Source: BPGX01 sp035405785
GTDB lineage: Bacteria; Bacteroidota; Bacteroidia; B-17B0; Aurantibacillaceae
DNA: 64,000 nucleotides
NCBI GenBank assembly: GCA_035405785.1
Contig: DAONJS010000002.1
Span: 186,001-250,000, forward strand
Direction of reading: 5' to 3'
Part shown: positions 26,718 through 35,541 of the stretch, piece by piece
Position numbering within the stretch: position 1 is the stretch's first letter
Layout of the letters: every line of letters starts with the position of its first letter
The notes under the pieces: model-generated
Told to the model about the DNA's origin: nothing
Databases searched by the model: none
Seen by the model: the letters and a program-made list of their open reading frames with translations, nothing else
Program-made: the position numbers and the translations under genes

Positions 26718-26975
26718 CGTCATTGCGAGAACGATAGTCCGAAGCAATCTCGTATTGAAATACTCGTCATTGCGAGGGCATTAGCCCGAAGCAATCTCGT
26801 AATTGTTATGTGGATTATACTTTTTAGATTGCTTCGCTTCGCTCACAATGACGGGTTGAAAAAGGTCGTCATTATGAGCCGCCAAAAGCGACGAAATAAT
26901 CTCGTATTGAAATTTGAGATTGCTTCGCTACGCTCGCAATGACGGATAATAGGGCGTATCGCAATACGCCCCTGC
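26718..26975. repeat. Five GTCATTGCGAG elements plus one GGGCGTAT hairpin
   Basis: Copies at 26718-26752 (+), 26765-26799 (+), 26826-26853 (inverted), 26867-26904 (+) and 26916-26946 (inverted), followed by GGGCGTAT-CGCA-ATACGCCC at 26952-26971. Each element joins GTCATTGCGAG to GAAGCAATCTC through a variable centre that itself pairs (GGGCATTAGCCC; CGAAGCG). No gene lies in the 26653-27026 gap. Confidence 0.9.
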
Positions 26976-26983
26976 TCAAAACT

Positions 26984-26991
26984 TACATTTG
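26984..26991 (+). promoter_or_regulatory. -7 element of the NamZ-like gene
   Basis: TACATTTG, an exact TAnnTTTG match, 35 bp before the ATG at 27027 and immediately after the repeat island. Confidence 0.6.
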
Positions 26992-27026
26992 ATAAACCGC
27001 TACTGATTTTATTTATTTGCCGATGT

Positions 27027-28211
27027 ATGAAAAAACTTATTTCAATTACTATTTACATTTTAATTACTTCTAATTACATTTTTGCTCAAAATAATTTAAT
27101 TATAAAAGATGAAAATGAAATTATTAAAGGCAATGAACAAGTAGATGAGTATCTGCCATTGATAAAAAATAAAAGAGTAGCCGTTGTGGCAAATGCTTCA
27201 TCAGTTTTAAAAAATATACACCTTGTAGATACATTGATAAGTTTAAATGTCAATGTCGTAAAAATCTTTTCACCCGAACATGGTTTTCGTGGAAATGCTG
27301 ATGCAGGCGAAAAAGTAAATGATTCTATTGATGTAAAAACAGGACTTCCAATTATATCGCTTTATGGAAAACACAAAGAACCCACTAAAAATGATTTATC
27401 AGACGTTGATGTCGTTTTGTTTGATTTGCAGGATGTTGGCGTTCGGTTTTATACTTACATTTCAACTTTATATTATGTATTAAAATCCTGTGCATTAAAC
27501 AATAAATTATTAATAGTATTAGACCGACCCAATCCAAATGGTTTTTATGTAGATGGTCCTGTTTTAGATACTAATTATCGTTCATTTGTTGGAATCATAC
27601 CTATTCCAATTGTTTATGGAATGACAATCGGCGAATTAGCCAATATGATGAATAATGAAGCAAAGTATCGTCCAGTTGTAAATTCAGCCAATTTGAAAAT
27701 CATTAAACTAAAAAACTATACACATAACACACTTGTAAAAATTCATTCCAAACCATCACCCAATTTATCATCATGGCAATCTATTATTTTATATCCATCA
27801 TTAGGATTATTTGAAGGCACAGTAGTCAGTGTGGGAAGGGGCACTGATAAACCTTTTCAAATAATAGGACATCCAGATTATCCAAACAAAAATTTTTGCT
27901 TTACACCAAAATCCAATGCTATTAGTAAAAATCCAAAATACAAAGACAAACTTTGTTGCGGACTTAATTTAAGTAATGATGATTATCTTATTCATCATCC
28001 CAAAAAAATAAATTTACAATGGCTTATACATTTCTATAAAACATTATCAGTAAAAAATTTCTTTGATAAAAATTTTAATTATCACGCAGGGAATTCAGAA
28101 TTACAAAGGGATATAAAGAAAGGATTAAGTGAAGAAAAAATAAGATTAAAGTGGCAAAAAGATTTAGAAGAATTTGAAAAAGTGAGAAAGAAGTATTTGT
28201 TGTATGAATAA
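27027..28211 (+). CDS. namZ: Exported DUF1343/NamZ-type exo-beta-N-acetylmuramidase
   Basis: The family (DUF1343, glycoside hydrolase GH171) removes N-acetylmuramic acid from the non-reducing end of peptidoglycan fragments. The 394-residue protein has a signal peptide (MKKLISITIYILITSNYIFAQ). Conserved blocks are VAVVANASSV, FSPEHGFRGNADAGEKV, PIISLYGKHKEPT, VVLFDLQDVGVRFYTYISTL, LDRPNPNGFYVDGPVL and FEGTVVSVGRGTDKPFQIIG. The Glu in SPEHGFRG is the likely catalytic acid, by family knowledge. It starts a plus-strand run with yraN and prmC. Confidence 0.9.
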   Translation: MKKLISITIYILITSNYIFAQNNLIIKDENEIIKGNEQVDEYLPLIKNKRVAVVANASSVLKNIHLVDTLISLNVNVVKIFSPEHGFRGNADAGEKVNDSIDVKTGLPIISLYGKHKEPTKNDLSDVDVVLFDLQDVGVRFYTYISTLYYVLKSCALNNKLLIVLDRPNPNGFYVDGPVLDTNYRSFVGIIPIPIVYGMTIGELANMMNNEAKYRPVVNSANLKIIKLKNYTHNTLVKIHSKPSPNLSSWQSIILYPSLGLFEGTVVSVGRGTDKPFQIIGHPDYPNKNFCFTPKSNAISKNPKYKDKLCCGLNLSNDDYLIHHPKKINLQWLIHFYKTLSVKNFFDKNFNYHAGNSELQRDIKKGLSEEKIRLKWQKDLEEFEKVRKKYLLYE

Positions 28212-28219
28212 AATATATT

Positions 28220-28585
28220 ATGGAAAAAAATAATTCGTCAGAAATAGGAAAAAAGGGAGAAGAAATTGCTTGCAATTATTTGATAGAAAAAGGTTTTGAG
28301 ATATTAGAAAAGAACTGGCGATTCAAACATCTTGAAGTTGATATTATTGCCACAAAAGATAATTTGCTTGTCATCGTTGAAGTAAAATACAGAAGTTATA
28401 CCACTTATGGCGAACCCGAAGTATTTGTGAACAAACAAAAACAAAAATTTTTAATAGAAGCCGCTAATCGTTATGTGATAGATAAAAACATTGATAAAGA
28501 AGTACGTTTTGATATTATAGCAATCAGTAAAAAGGGTGATGACTTTTCCATTCATCATATTGAAGATGCTTTTTACGCAAGATGA
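28220..28585 (+). CDS. yraN: YraN (UPF0102) family nuclease-like protein
   Basis: A 121-residue restriction-endonuclease-fold protein. It has the family order GKKGEEIACNYLIEKGFEILEKNWR, then EVDIIATKDNLLVIVEVKYR, the PD-(D/E)XK-like core in which Asp, Glu and Lys are preserved (EVD...VEVK). The cellular role is not settled; links to recombination or DNA processing are proposed for the family. It follows the NamZ gene after 8 bp and precedes prmC by 40 bp. Confidence 0.9.
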   Translation: MEKNNSSEIGKKGEEIACNYLIEKGFEILEKNWRFKHLEVDIIATKDNLLVIVEVKYRSYTTYGEPEVFVNKQKQKFLIEAANRYVIDKNIDKEVRFDIIAISKKGDDFSIHHIEDAFYAR

Positions 28586-28625
28586 AAATGAAGAAGAATA
28601 AATTGACAATGTATAAAAAATAAAT

Positions 28626-29486
28626 ATGAACATTTTTCATTTTCCATCTAATCAAATCCTTGATGTCAAAAAAACTTTTGTAGAATTGCTAAAAGACATT
28701 TATTCAAAAAATGAATGTGAAGTTTTATTTCAAAGAATCACAGAACATTTTGGTTACAATCCATTTCAAACTAATATCCATTTTAATCAAAGTGAATTGA
28801 TTGATTTAAGTGAAATCATTAAAGATTTACAACATAAGAAACCACTTGCTTACATACTTGGTTACTCTTATTTTTTTAATATGAAATTTTTTGTTAATGA
28901 AAATGTATTGATACCAAGACCAGAAACTGAAGAACTTGTATTGCAATTAAAACAAATTATTGAAACAAACTATAAAAATCAATCATTGAATATCTTAGAT
29001 GTAGGAACAGGAAGCGGCTGTATTGCTATTGCTCTAAAAAAGATATTTCCTTATGCAAACATTATGGCTATTGATAAATCCAGCGATGCACTTGAAATAG
29101 CACAAAAAAATGCCGCATTTCATCAACTATCTATCAATTTCAAAAAATTAGATGTGTTGAATGAATCATTAAACGAAACTTATGATATTATTGTAAGCAA
29201 TCCTCCTTATATTCCAGAATCTGATAAAAATACCATTGATGAAAGTGTCATAAAATTTGAACCTTCTATGGCTTTATTTTCAAATACTGCAATAGAATTT
29301 TACGAAAGAATATTTTATTTATCTAAAAATAATCTTGCATCAAAAGGATTTGTGTTTATGGAACTCAATCAATATTACGGAAAAGAAATTTTAGATTTGT
29401 CTAAAAAATTTGAATATTTTCAAAAGACAGAATTATTGAAGGACTGGAGTGGAAATGATAGATTTATTGTATGCTATAAGATTTAA
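28626..29486 (+). CDS. prmC: Peptide chain release factor N5-glutamine methyltransferase
   Basis: PrmC methylates the Gln of the GGQ motif in release factors 1 and 2. The 286-residue protein has an N-terminal helical domain (to about 95), a family-typical linker PLAYILGYSYFFNMKFFVNENVLIPRPETE, the SAM-binding ILDVGTGSGCIAIAL and the catalytic NPPYIP motif. No prfA gene is adjacent here. Its stop TAA (29484-29486) is immediately followed by the stop codon of the convergent transporter gene. Confidence 0.96.
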   Translation: MNIFHFPSNQILDVKKTFVELLKDIYSKNECEVLFQRITEHFGYNPFQTNIHFNQSELIDLSEIIKDLQHKKPLAYILGYSYFFNMKFFVNENVLIPRPETEELVLQLKQIIETNYKNQSLNILDVGTGSGCIAIALKKIFPYANIMAIDKSSDALEIAQKNAAFHQLSINFKKLDVLNESLNETYDIIVSNPPYIPESDKNTIDESVIKFEPSMALFSNTAIEFYERIFYLSKNNLASKGFVFMELNQYYGKEILDLSKKFEYFQKTELLKDWSGNDRFIVCYKI

Positions 29487-31364
29487 TTACACTACCAATA
29501 ACGGTATTTTGATAGAATGCCGCACTTCATCAATTGTAGTGCCTAATAAAATATCTTTAATAGTTTTATGTCCGTGAGCACCCATTATTAAAATATCAGC
29601 ATTGATTTGATGAACTATTTTTGGCAACTCTTTTTTAGGACTTCCAAAGCCCAAAATATACCTGCATTTCACACCTTTTTGAGAAAGTATTTCACAATAT
29701 CTTTCAATAAATTTTGTATCTGATTTTAGTTCCACACTTTCATCCTGATGTTGATAAACTATTGAACCTACATTATCAATGATATGAATTAAAATTAACT
29801 CTGTGTTTGAATTACTTAATTGTAGTGCATAATTGAGTGCTTTATTATCTGATGTAGAAAAATCAACAGAAACAGCAATGGTTTTAAATTCTTTCTTATT
29901 AGTTGTAATATCAATATTCGGAAATTGTCCGTGTATAGAAGAAATTTCTTTTGGATGATAATACAAAGCAGGCACTATTAAAATATACATCAACAAAATT
30001 AAACATCCAACAATGATTGGAATAAATATCATACCATACATTAGCGGATGATTAGAATTAAGTAAATAGTTGGCTACTTCATTAAAAACCATTTTTAAGT
30101 TCAATATCAATATAATAGCAACAACTATCCAAGACAAAATTTTTTGCCAGAATGGAATTACAAATTCACCCATCAATTTTTTATTACTTACAAAATGTAT
30201 TAACGGAATAATTGCAAAACCTAATTGCAAACTTAAAACCACCTGACTAAAAATCAATAGATTTGAAATTTTTTCTTCACCCAAAAATATAACAGTAAGT
30301 GCCGCAGGTATAATGGCCAATGCCCTTGTAATAATTCTTCGCACAACAGGGTTTAATCTCAAATTTAAATATCCTTCCATAATAATTTGACCTGCCAATG
30401 TTCCCGTAATTGTTGAACTCTGCCCTGCCGCAATCAATGCTACTGCAAACAAAATGGGTGCTAATTTGTTTCCCAAGATATTTTCTAACAACCGATGTGC
30501 TTGTTGAATTTCATCTACATTATAGATATTATTTTTGAAAAAAACTGTTGCGGCTACAATCAATATAAAGGCATTAACCAAAAAAGCAATGTTTAAGGCA
30601 ATTACACTATCAGCAAAACTATATTTTAATGCCGACCAAACACCTTTTTTACTTCTATCAATTTTTCTCGTTTGAACTAATGAACTATGTAAATATAAAT
30701 TATGTGGCATTACAGTAGCACCAATAATTCCAATAGCAATATACAAAGCATCTTCATTGACAATATTTGGCACAAAGCCACTCAAAACCTGTTCTGCTGA
30801 TGGTTTTACTAAAATAATTTCAATTAAAAAACTAACACTAATAACAAACACTAAAGAAAAAATAAACGCTTCTAATTTTCTGATACCTTTATTCATCAGG
30901 TATAATAAAAGAAAACTATCAATCACTGTTATTAAAATACCATTTAATAATGAAATTGATGGAAATAAAAGATGAATACCAATAGCCATTCCAATGACTT
31001 CGGCAAGGTCGCAGGCAATAATGGCAACTTCGGCTAATAGATAAAGAAAAAAATTAGGAATAGTAGGAAAGAAAACTCTGTTTGCTTGTGCTAAATCTAA
31101 TCCAGATACAATACCTAATCTTGCACTATGACTTTGTAAAAGTATTGCCATTAAATTACTCATTAATAAAACCCACAAAAGAGAATATCCAAAACTGCTA
31201 CCTCCTGCTATATCCGTAGCCCAGTTTCCCGGATCCATATATCCTACACTAATTAAATAAGCAGGACCAAGGAATGCAAAAAATTTTTTGATTGAACTTT
31301 TGTAATCAGTTTTTACACTTGCATTTATTTCATCTAATGATTTTGTTCTTTCAGAAAAATTCAT
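29487..31364 (-). CDS. mntH: Nramp divalent-metal transporter fused to a universal stress domain
   Basis: A 625-residue fusion. Residues 1 to about 470 form an Nramp (MntH) proton-coupled Mn2+/Fe2+ importer with about 11-12 helices; metal-site motifs are MDPGNWATD in the first helix and ATVMPHNLYLHSS in the sixth. Residues about 485-625 form a UspA-type domain (FKTIAVSVDFSTSDNKALNY) ending in GAHGHKTIKDILLGTT, a perfect G-x2-G-x9-G-(S/T) ATP-binding motif. Free-standing MntH is about 410 residues, so the added domain could let ATP or stress control transport; that is inference. The promoter is flanked by TTTATCTAA half-sites. Confidence 0.93.
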   Translation of the reverse strand: MNFSERTKSLDEINASVKTDYKSSIKKFFAFLGPAYLISVGYMDPGNWATDIAGGSSFGYSLLWVLLMSNLMAILLQSHSARLGIVSGLDLAQANRVFFPTIPNFFLYLLAEVAIIACDLAEVIGMAIGIHLLFPSISLLNGILITVIDSFLLLYLMNKGIRKLEAFIFSLVFVISVSFLIEIILVKPSAEQVLSGFVPNIVNEDALYIAIGIIGATVMPHNLYLHSSLVQTRKIDRSKKGVWSALKYSFADSVIALNIAFLVNAFILIVAATVFFKNNIYNVDEIQQAHRLLENILGNKLAPILFAVALIAAGQSSTITGTLAGQIIMEGYLNLRLNPVVRRIITRALAIIPAALTVIFLGEEKISNLLIFSQVVLSLQLGFAIIPLIHFVSNKKLMGEFVIPFWQKILSWIVVAIILILNLKMVFNEVANYLLNSNHPLMYGMIFIPIIVGCLILLMYILIVPALYYHPKEISSIHGQFPNIDITTNKKEFKTIAVSVDFSTSDNKALNYALQLSNSNTELILIHIIDNVGSIVYQHQDESVELKSDTKFIERYCEILSQKGVKCRYILGFGSPKKELPKIVHQINADILIMGAHGHKTIKDILLGTTIDEVRHSIKIPLLVV

Positions 31365-31372
31365 CTATTATA

Positions 31373-31431
31373 TTTAGATGGCACAAATTTACAAATTTTA
31401 TTTATCTAAAAATAATTTTAGGTTTATCTAA
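31373..31431 (-). promoter_or_regulatory. mntH promoter with candidate metal-repressor operator
   Basis: The -7 element TAAATTTG (minus strand, 31391-31384) is 20 bp before the ATG. Around it are TTTAGAT (31373-31379), TTTATCTAAA (31401-31410) and TTTATCTAA (31423-31431); the last forms the interrupted palindrome TTAG-N6-CTAA (31418-31431). Such TTAGGT/CTAA half-sites resemble DtxR/MntR-family operators. The assignment to a Mn- or Fe-sensing repressor is inference. Confidence 0.45.
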
Positions 31432-31473
31432 TTTTTTTTAATTAGTTTTTAGTTTTCTAGTTTTGAATTATCC

Positions 31474-31655
31474 CGTCATTGCTAGCGAAGCGAAGCAATC
31501 TCAAACTCATATCGTCATTACGAACGAAGTGAAGTAATCTCAAAAGTATATTCCTTCATCTCTTATGAGATTGCTTCGGGCTAACGCCCTCGCAATTACG
31601 GTAAAACTAAAAACTAAATACTAATATGTAAGGGCGTATGGCGATACGCCCCTAC
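31474..31655. repeat. Three GTCATTGCGAG-family elements and a GGGCGTAT hairpin
   Basis: Copies at 31474-31502 (+), 31513-31541 (+) and 31567-31601 (inverted, with centre GGGCTAACGCCC). The last two form a long inverted pair: GAAGTAATCTC and GAGATTGCTTC with 25 bp between, including AAAAGTATATTCCTTC. The hairpin GGGCGTAT-GGCG-ATACGCCC is at 31632-31651. TAGTTTTTAGTTTT words precede. No gene in 31365-31666. Confidence 0.88.
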
Positions 31656-31666
31656 TTAGAACTAAA

Positions 31667-32278
31667 CTAAATACTCAAAGGGACTCTATTTAATATTGAT
31701 CTACTTAATGTTATTTCATCGGCATAATTCAAATCTTCACCAACAGATATACCTTTTGCAAGAGTTGTAATTTTTATTTCTACAACAGAAATAATTTTTT
31801 TATACAAATAAAAAGTTGTGGATTCGCCTTCTGGCGTTGCATTCAATGCAATAATAATTTCTTCAACAGGTTGATTATTTATTCTATCTAATAAACTTGC
31901 TATGTTTAATTGTGATGGACTAATGCCATTAATGGGTGAAATTAAACCGCCCAATATATGATAAATACCCGTATATGAATTAGTGCTTTCAATTGCCAGT
32001 ACATCCTGATAATCTTCTACCACACATATTATTTGATGGTTTCTATTCTCATCACTGCAAATATTACACACATCATTTTCACTGATATTTTCGCAAACTT
32101 TACACCTTTTTAATTTTTGCTTGGCATCAATTAAACTTTGTGCTAATCCATAAGCATACATTTCATCTTTACGAATAATTTCAAGTGCTAATCTTAATGC
32201 TGTTTTTTTTCCAATTCCCTGCAATTCCGAAAGATGTTGTACTAGTTTATCAATAATTTCTACATTCATAAGTTTCAT
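31667..32278 (-). CDS. recR: Recombination protein RecR
   Basis: RecR acts with RecF/RecO to load RecA at single-strand gaps. The 203-residue protein has an N-terminal helix-hairpin-helix (LQGIGKKTALRLALEI), a four-Cys zinc finger (CKVCENISENDVCNIC) and a Toprim domain (ICVVEDYQDVLAIEST; ALNATPEGESTTFYL). The start may be the fourth codon (Met at 32269), which fits family alignments better (MNVEIIDKL). It lies 6 bp after the outer-membrane protein gene and is probably co-transcribed with it, an unusual partnership. Confidence 0.95.
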   Translation of the reverse strand: MKLMNVEIIDKLVQHLSELQGIGKKTALRLALEIIRKDEMYAYGLAQSLIDAKQKLKRCKVCENISENDVCNICSDENRNHQIICVVEDYQDVLAIESTNSYTGIYHILGGLISPINGISPSQLNIASLLDRINNQPVEEIIIALNATPEGESTTFYLYKKIISVVEIKITTLAKGISVGEDLNYADEITLSRSILNRVPLSI

Positions 32279-32284
32279 TCAATT

Positions 32285-32878
32285 TCAAAAACCAGAAATA
32301 AAACCAACTTGTATCATTGGATTAGAATAAATAGAATAAGGCGATGGTGTAAGATTATATAAAACTGAAGTAAACATATATGTATTTGAAAACACAGCAT
32401 AACGAATACCACCACCAATCCATACATTCTGAAACCAAACTCTGTCTGACTGCAGCACGCCATTCTGAACAAGTAAAATTTTTCTATTCAAATAATCATA
32501 ACCGGTTTGAATAAAAAAACTTTGTAGAACATACAATCTTGCTAATGCTCTAAAACCATATACATCTACTGTAAATCTTGAACCATAAAGCTTTGTACTA
32601 TAATAATTGTAAACAGGACCAGCAGCTATTAGCACTGGCTTTGCTACTTTATATCCAATCAATGGAGAAATATCAATATATGAAGATTGCACACTTGAAT
32701 AAAATGCAAAATTACCACCAAAAGTTATTTTTTCTTTCCACGCATCATCTTTTATTTTTTCTTTTTTATCTTTGTCTTTATTTGGAATTTGAAAATAAGT
32801 ACTATCATTCTGTGCCTGATATTCAGACATGCAAGTTATAGTAAATATCAATCCTATGAGAATTTTAGTTTTTTTCAT
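32285..32878 (-). CDS. Predicted outer-membrane beta-barrel protein
   Basis: About 197 residues with a signal peptide (MKKTKILIGLIFTITCMSEYQAQ). After a charged linker (NKDKDKKEKIKDDAWKEK) come alternating aromatic/polar strands (ITFGGNFAFYSSV, PVLIAAGPVYNYY, GGGIRYAVFSNTYMFTSVLYNL) consistent with an 8-10 strand barrel. No named family. I place the start at 32878: the longer frame begins at 32905, which falls inside a consensus -7 element (TAAATTTG, 32912-32905). Confidence 0.65.
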   Translation of the reverse strand: MKKTKILIGLIFTITCMSEYQAQNDSTYFQIPNKDKDKKEKIKDDAWKEKITFGGNFAFYSSVQSSYIDISPLIGYKVAKPVLIAAGPVYNYYSTKLYGSRFTVDVYGFRALARLYVLQSFFIQTGYDYLNRKILLVQNGVLQSDRVWFQNVWIGGGIRYAVFSNTYMFTSVLYNLTPSPYSIYSNPMIQVGFISGF

Positions 32879-32904
32879 TCGCAATAAACTATTTACATTA
32901 GCCA

Positions 32905-32912
32905 CAAATTTA
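32905..32912 (-). promoter_or_regulatory. -7 element of the outer-membrane protein-recR unit
   Basis: TAAATTTG on the minus strand, exact consensus, 26 bp before the ATG at 32878. On the plus strand TACATTAG (32894-32901) could drive the divergent SDR gene, so two promoters overlap in about 40 bp. Confidence 0.6.
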
Positions 32913-32920
32913 CATAAAAA

Positions 32921-33592
32921 ATGGTAATACTAATCACAGGAACATCCAGAGGTATAGGATTTGAACTTGTAAAAAAATTATGTAATGATCATTTGATTAT
33001 TGCTGTGTCAAGAAGTGCAATGCATTTTTCTCATCCTAATGTACATTTCATAAAAGGCGATATATATGATGAATCAACCATTCATCAATGCAAAAATTAT
33101 TTAAATAGAAATCAACAATGTTTGGATATACTTATCAATAATGCCGGTATATTAATAAACAAATCTTTTGAAAAAATCACAAAAGATGAATTAGAAAAAG
33201 TTTATCAAACCAATGTATTTGGCGTGTTTTACTTGATACAACAAATGCTACCATTTTTATCAAAATCAAAAAAATCTCATATTGTCAATATCAGTAGTAT
33301 GGGTGGTATTAACGGCACGCAAAAGTTTCCCGGATTAAGTGTTTATTCTTCTTCAAAAGGTGCAGTGAGTATCCTTACTGAATGTTTGGCCGAAGAACTA
33401 AAAACTTATTCCATTTCCTGCAATGCATTAGCACTTGGTGCAGTTCAAACAGAAATGTTATCTGCCGCTTTTCCAGATTTTAAAGCACCACTCTCTCCAT
33501 CAGAAATGGCGGACTTTGTAGTTTGGTTTGCATTGAATGGACATCAATTTTTTAATGGAAAAATTTTACCTGTGGCTATTAGCACTCCTTAA
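32921..33592 (+). CDS. Short-chain dehydrogenase/reductase
   Basis: A 223-residue classical SDR oxidoreductase. The NAD(P)-binding motif is TGTSRGIG (residues 6-13), followed by NNAGIL (73-78), the catalytic Ser in NISSMGG (125/126) and YxxxK (Tyr142, Lys146) in VYSSSKGA. Arg10 after the glycine-rich motif suggests NADP(H) preference. The substrate is not predictable. It is divergent from the outer-membrane protein gene and 30 bp upstream of the OmpA-like gene. Confidence 0.9.
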   Translation: MVILITGTSRGIGFELVKKLCNDHLIIAVSRSAMHFSHPNVHFIKGDIYDESTIHQCKNYLNRNQQCLDILINNAGILINKSFEKITKDELEKVYQTNVFGVFYLIQQMLPFLSKSKKSHIVNISSMGGINGTQKFPGLSVYSSSKGAVSILTECLAEELKTYSISCNALALGAVQTEMLSAAFPDFKAPLSPSEMADFVVWFALNGHQFFNGKILPVAISTP

Positions 33593-33599
33593 TTTTTTA

Positions 33600-33607
33600 T
33601 ACATTTG
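33600..33607 (+). promoter_or_regulatory. -7 element of the OmpA-family gene
   Basis: TACATTTG, exact consensus, 15 bp before the ATG at 33623. It rejects a TTG start at 33605, which lies inside the element. Confidence 0.65.
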
Positions 33608-33622
33608 CACAAATTTTTTTCA

Positions 33623-35539
33623 ATGAACTTGAATAAAAATATATTTTTTGTTATTGCTTTTTTAATATACTTAAGTTCTATTTCTCAAGAACTAAAATTT
33701 ACTGCTAATTTTATCCTAAATGATGCTCCTTTATCAAATGTTCAAGTTTCCGTTTATGATATGGCTAATAATAAATTGATAGAAAATACCAATTCTGGAA
33801 ATGCAAATCAATATAAAATTGCATTAGAGACAGGCAACAATTACAGAATATATTTTTCTCATCCAAAAATTCATAAGATTTTTTGTGAAATTATTAGTTA
33901 CAATATGTCTGAAAATGATTTGTACAATAATTATTACAATGAATTAGATTTAGAATTTATTCCACTAACAGAATCGGTTGATACATCGGTGCTTTCAAAA
34001 TCTCCCGTTCATAGAATTCAGTATAATCCTACTAAAAAGAAATTTGAAGACGATGTACCCTATAACCAAATGATTTTATCAAAAATTTTTAGAGAAAATG
34101 AAGAAACAACAGAAGTAAAGAAAATACAAATACCATATAATTTAGCAGGTACCATTTTTATTAAAACAAGTAATAATTCTACACCCATTACCAAAAAAGA
34201 TGTTGTGCTGTATAAAAGTAATCAATTACCATATTTCACTAAACAAACTAATAACTTTGGACAATTCTTTTTTAATAAAGTTTATTTAGACAGTGCTCAA
34301 AATTTATTGATAAATCTTGAAGAAAAAGAAGCCATTGGTAAAACCTTAATACTTGCTGATTCTAAAAAAAGACCTATTTATGAAACAAAAATTACAGATA
34401 CTAAAGTTTCAATTCCTTTAAGTCAAAACATGAAAAAAGAATTGATAGATAATCGTTTTGCATTTTTTATTGGTGGAAAAATTTACAAAGAATCTGATAC
34501 TTCTGTTAGTTTTTTGACAGATGAAGTTGTATATCTTTTAAACCAGAAAGGAACTAAAATTCAAAGTACTAAAACCAACATTTTTGGGGCTTTCATTTTT
34601 CAAGACATAAAGCCCGGCAATGTTTATCAGATTGCTATCAGAAAAGATGCTATCAAAAAACAATATAAAGCAATGCTTTACAATAATATCGATGAACCTA
34701 TATGTGAAATTGATAGTAGTATTGGTGATAATCAATTAGTGTGTTCTTTTCGTGCAGATAATAATAAAAAATTTGACAACCTGTTAATCAACGAATCCCT
34801 TTTAAGAATGAATGTAAAAGGAAAAGTGTTTAATGAAAACACTAATAATCCTGTTTCCGATTTGAAAATTTATCTTATTAGTGAAGATGGTAAAGTGATT
34901 GATAGTACAATTACTGATAACTATGGATCATTTATATTTGCTTTTGTGCCATATATGAAATATTCATTTAAATTTTATGATCCAAACAAAAGTATTGTAA
35001 CCAGTTCAAAAATTTTACTTTACTCATCTAATGACCAGTTAGTTAAACTTCTGTATATGATAAAAAATAATCCTTTTGTGTTCAATCTTTTAGATTACGA
35101 ACAAAAAAGATTAACTGATATTTATATTGAAGACCCTTGGTTAAATATCACAACATTAAAATTAAAAAACAAAAATATCCCTACCATTTCTGAACATATT
35201 TATTTTGAAACCAATCAATATAAAATAACACCTGCCGGTGAAAAAACTTTACAAAAAATATTGACAGTATTAACATCTAATCCACAGTTATCCATTGAAA
35301 TTCGTGCCTATACGGATAGCCGCGCTGATGATAAATACAACAAAGAACTCAGTCAAAAAAGAGCAGATGCCGTTAAAAATTATTTAATTAAAAAAGGAAT
35401 TGATGCTAATAGAATTTCTGCTTTTGGATTTGGAGAAGAAAAAATTCTTAATCACTGTAAAAACGGTGTGCCCTGTACCGACGATGAACACGCTGTAAAT
35501 AGAAGAGTTGAATTTGATGTGAAAGTGAAAGATAAATAA
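33623..35539 (+). CDS. OmpA-family envelope protein with repeated beta-domains
   Basis: A 638-residue exported protein. It starts with a signal peptide (MNLNKNIFFVIAFLIYLSSISQ). The middle holds at least three related beta-sandwich segments of CarboxypepD-reg type, each with a T(D/N)xxGxFxF step: TNNFGQFFFNKVY, TNIFGAFIFQDI and TDNYGSFIFAFV. The last 110 residues are an OmpA_C peptidoglycan-binding domain: IYFETNQYKITPAGEKTL, IEIRAYTDSRADDKYNKELSQKRA and NRRVEFDV. It should anchor to peptidoglycan; its partner is unknown. Confidence 0.87.
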   Translation: MNLNKNIFFVIAFLIYLSSISQELKFTANFILNDAPLSNVQVSVYDMANNKLIENTNSGNANQYKIALETGNNYRIYFSHPKIHKIFCEIISYNMSENDLYNNYYNELDLEFIPLTESVDTSVLSKSPVHRIQYNPTKKKFEDDVPYNQMILSKIFRENEETTEVKKIQIPYNLAGTIFIKTSNNSTPITKKDVVLYKSNQLPYFTKQTNNFGQFFFNKVYLDSAQNLLINLEEKEAIGKTLILADSKKRPIYETKITDTKVSIPLSQNMKKELIDNRFAFFIGGKIYKESDTSVSFLTDEVVYLLNQKGTKIQSTKTNIFGAFIFQDIKPGNVYQIAIRKDAIKKQYKAMLYNNIDEPICEIDSSIGDNQLVCSFRADNNKKFDNLLINESLLRMNVKGKVFNENTNNPVSDLKIYLISEDGKVIDSTITDNYGSFIFAFVPYMKYSFKFYDPNKSIVTSSKILLYSSNDQLVKLLYMIKNNPFVFNLLDYEQKRLTDIYIEDPWLNITTLKLKNKNIPTISEHIYFETNQYKITPAGEKTLQKILTVLTSNPQLSIEIRAYTDSRADDKYNKELSQKRADAVKNYLIKKGIDANRISAFGFGEEKILNHCKNGVPCTDDEHAVNRRVEFDVKVKDK

Positions 35540-35541
35540 TT

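Noticed and set aside
26596..26784. Short plus-strand frame spanning the permease start and the repeat island
   Set aside because: It runs antisense to the permease and ends in a repeat; no promoter or family resemblance.
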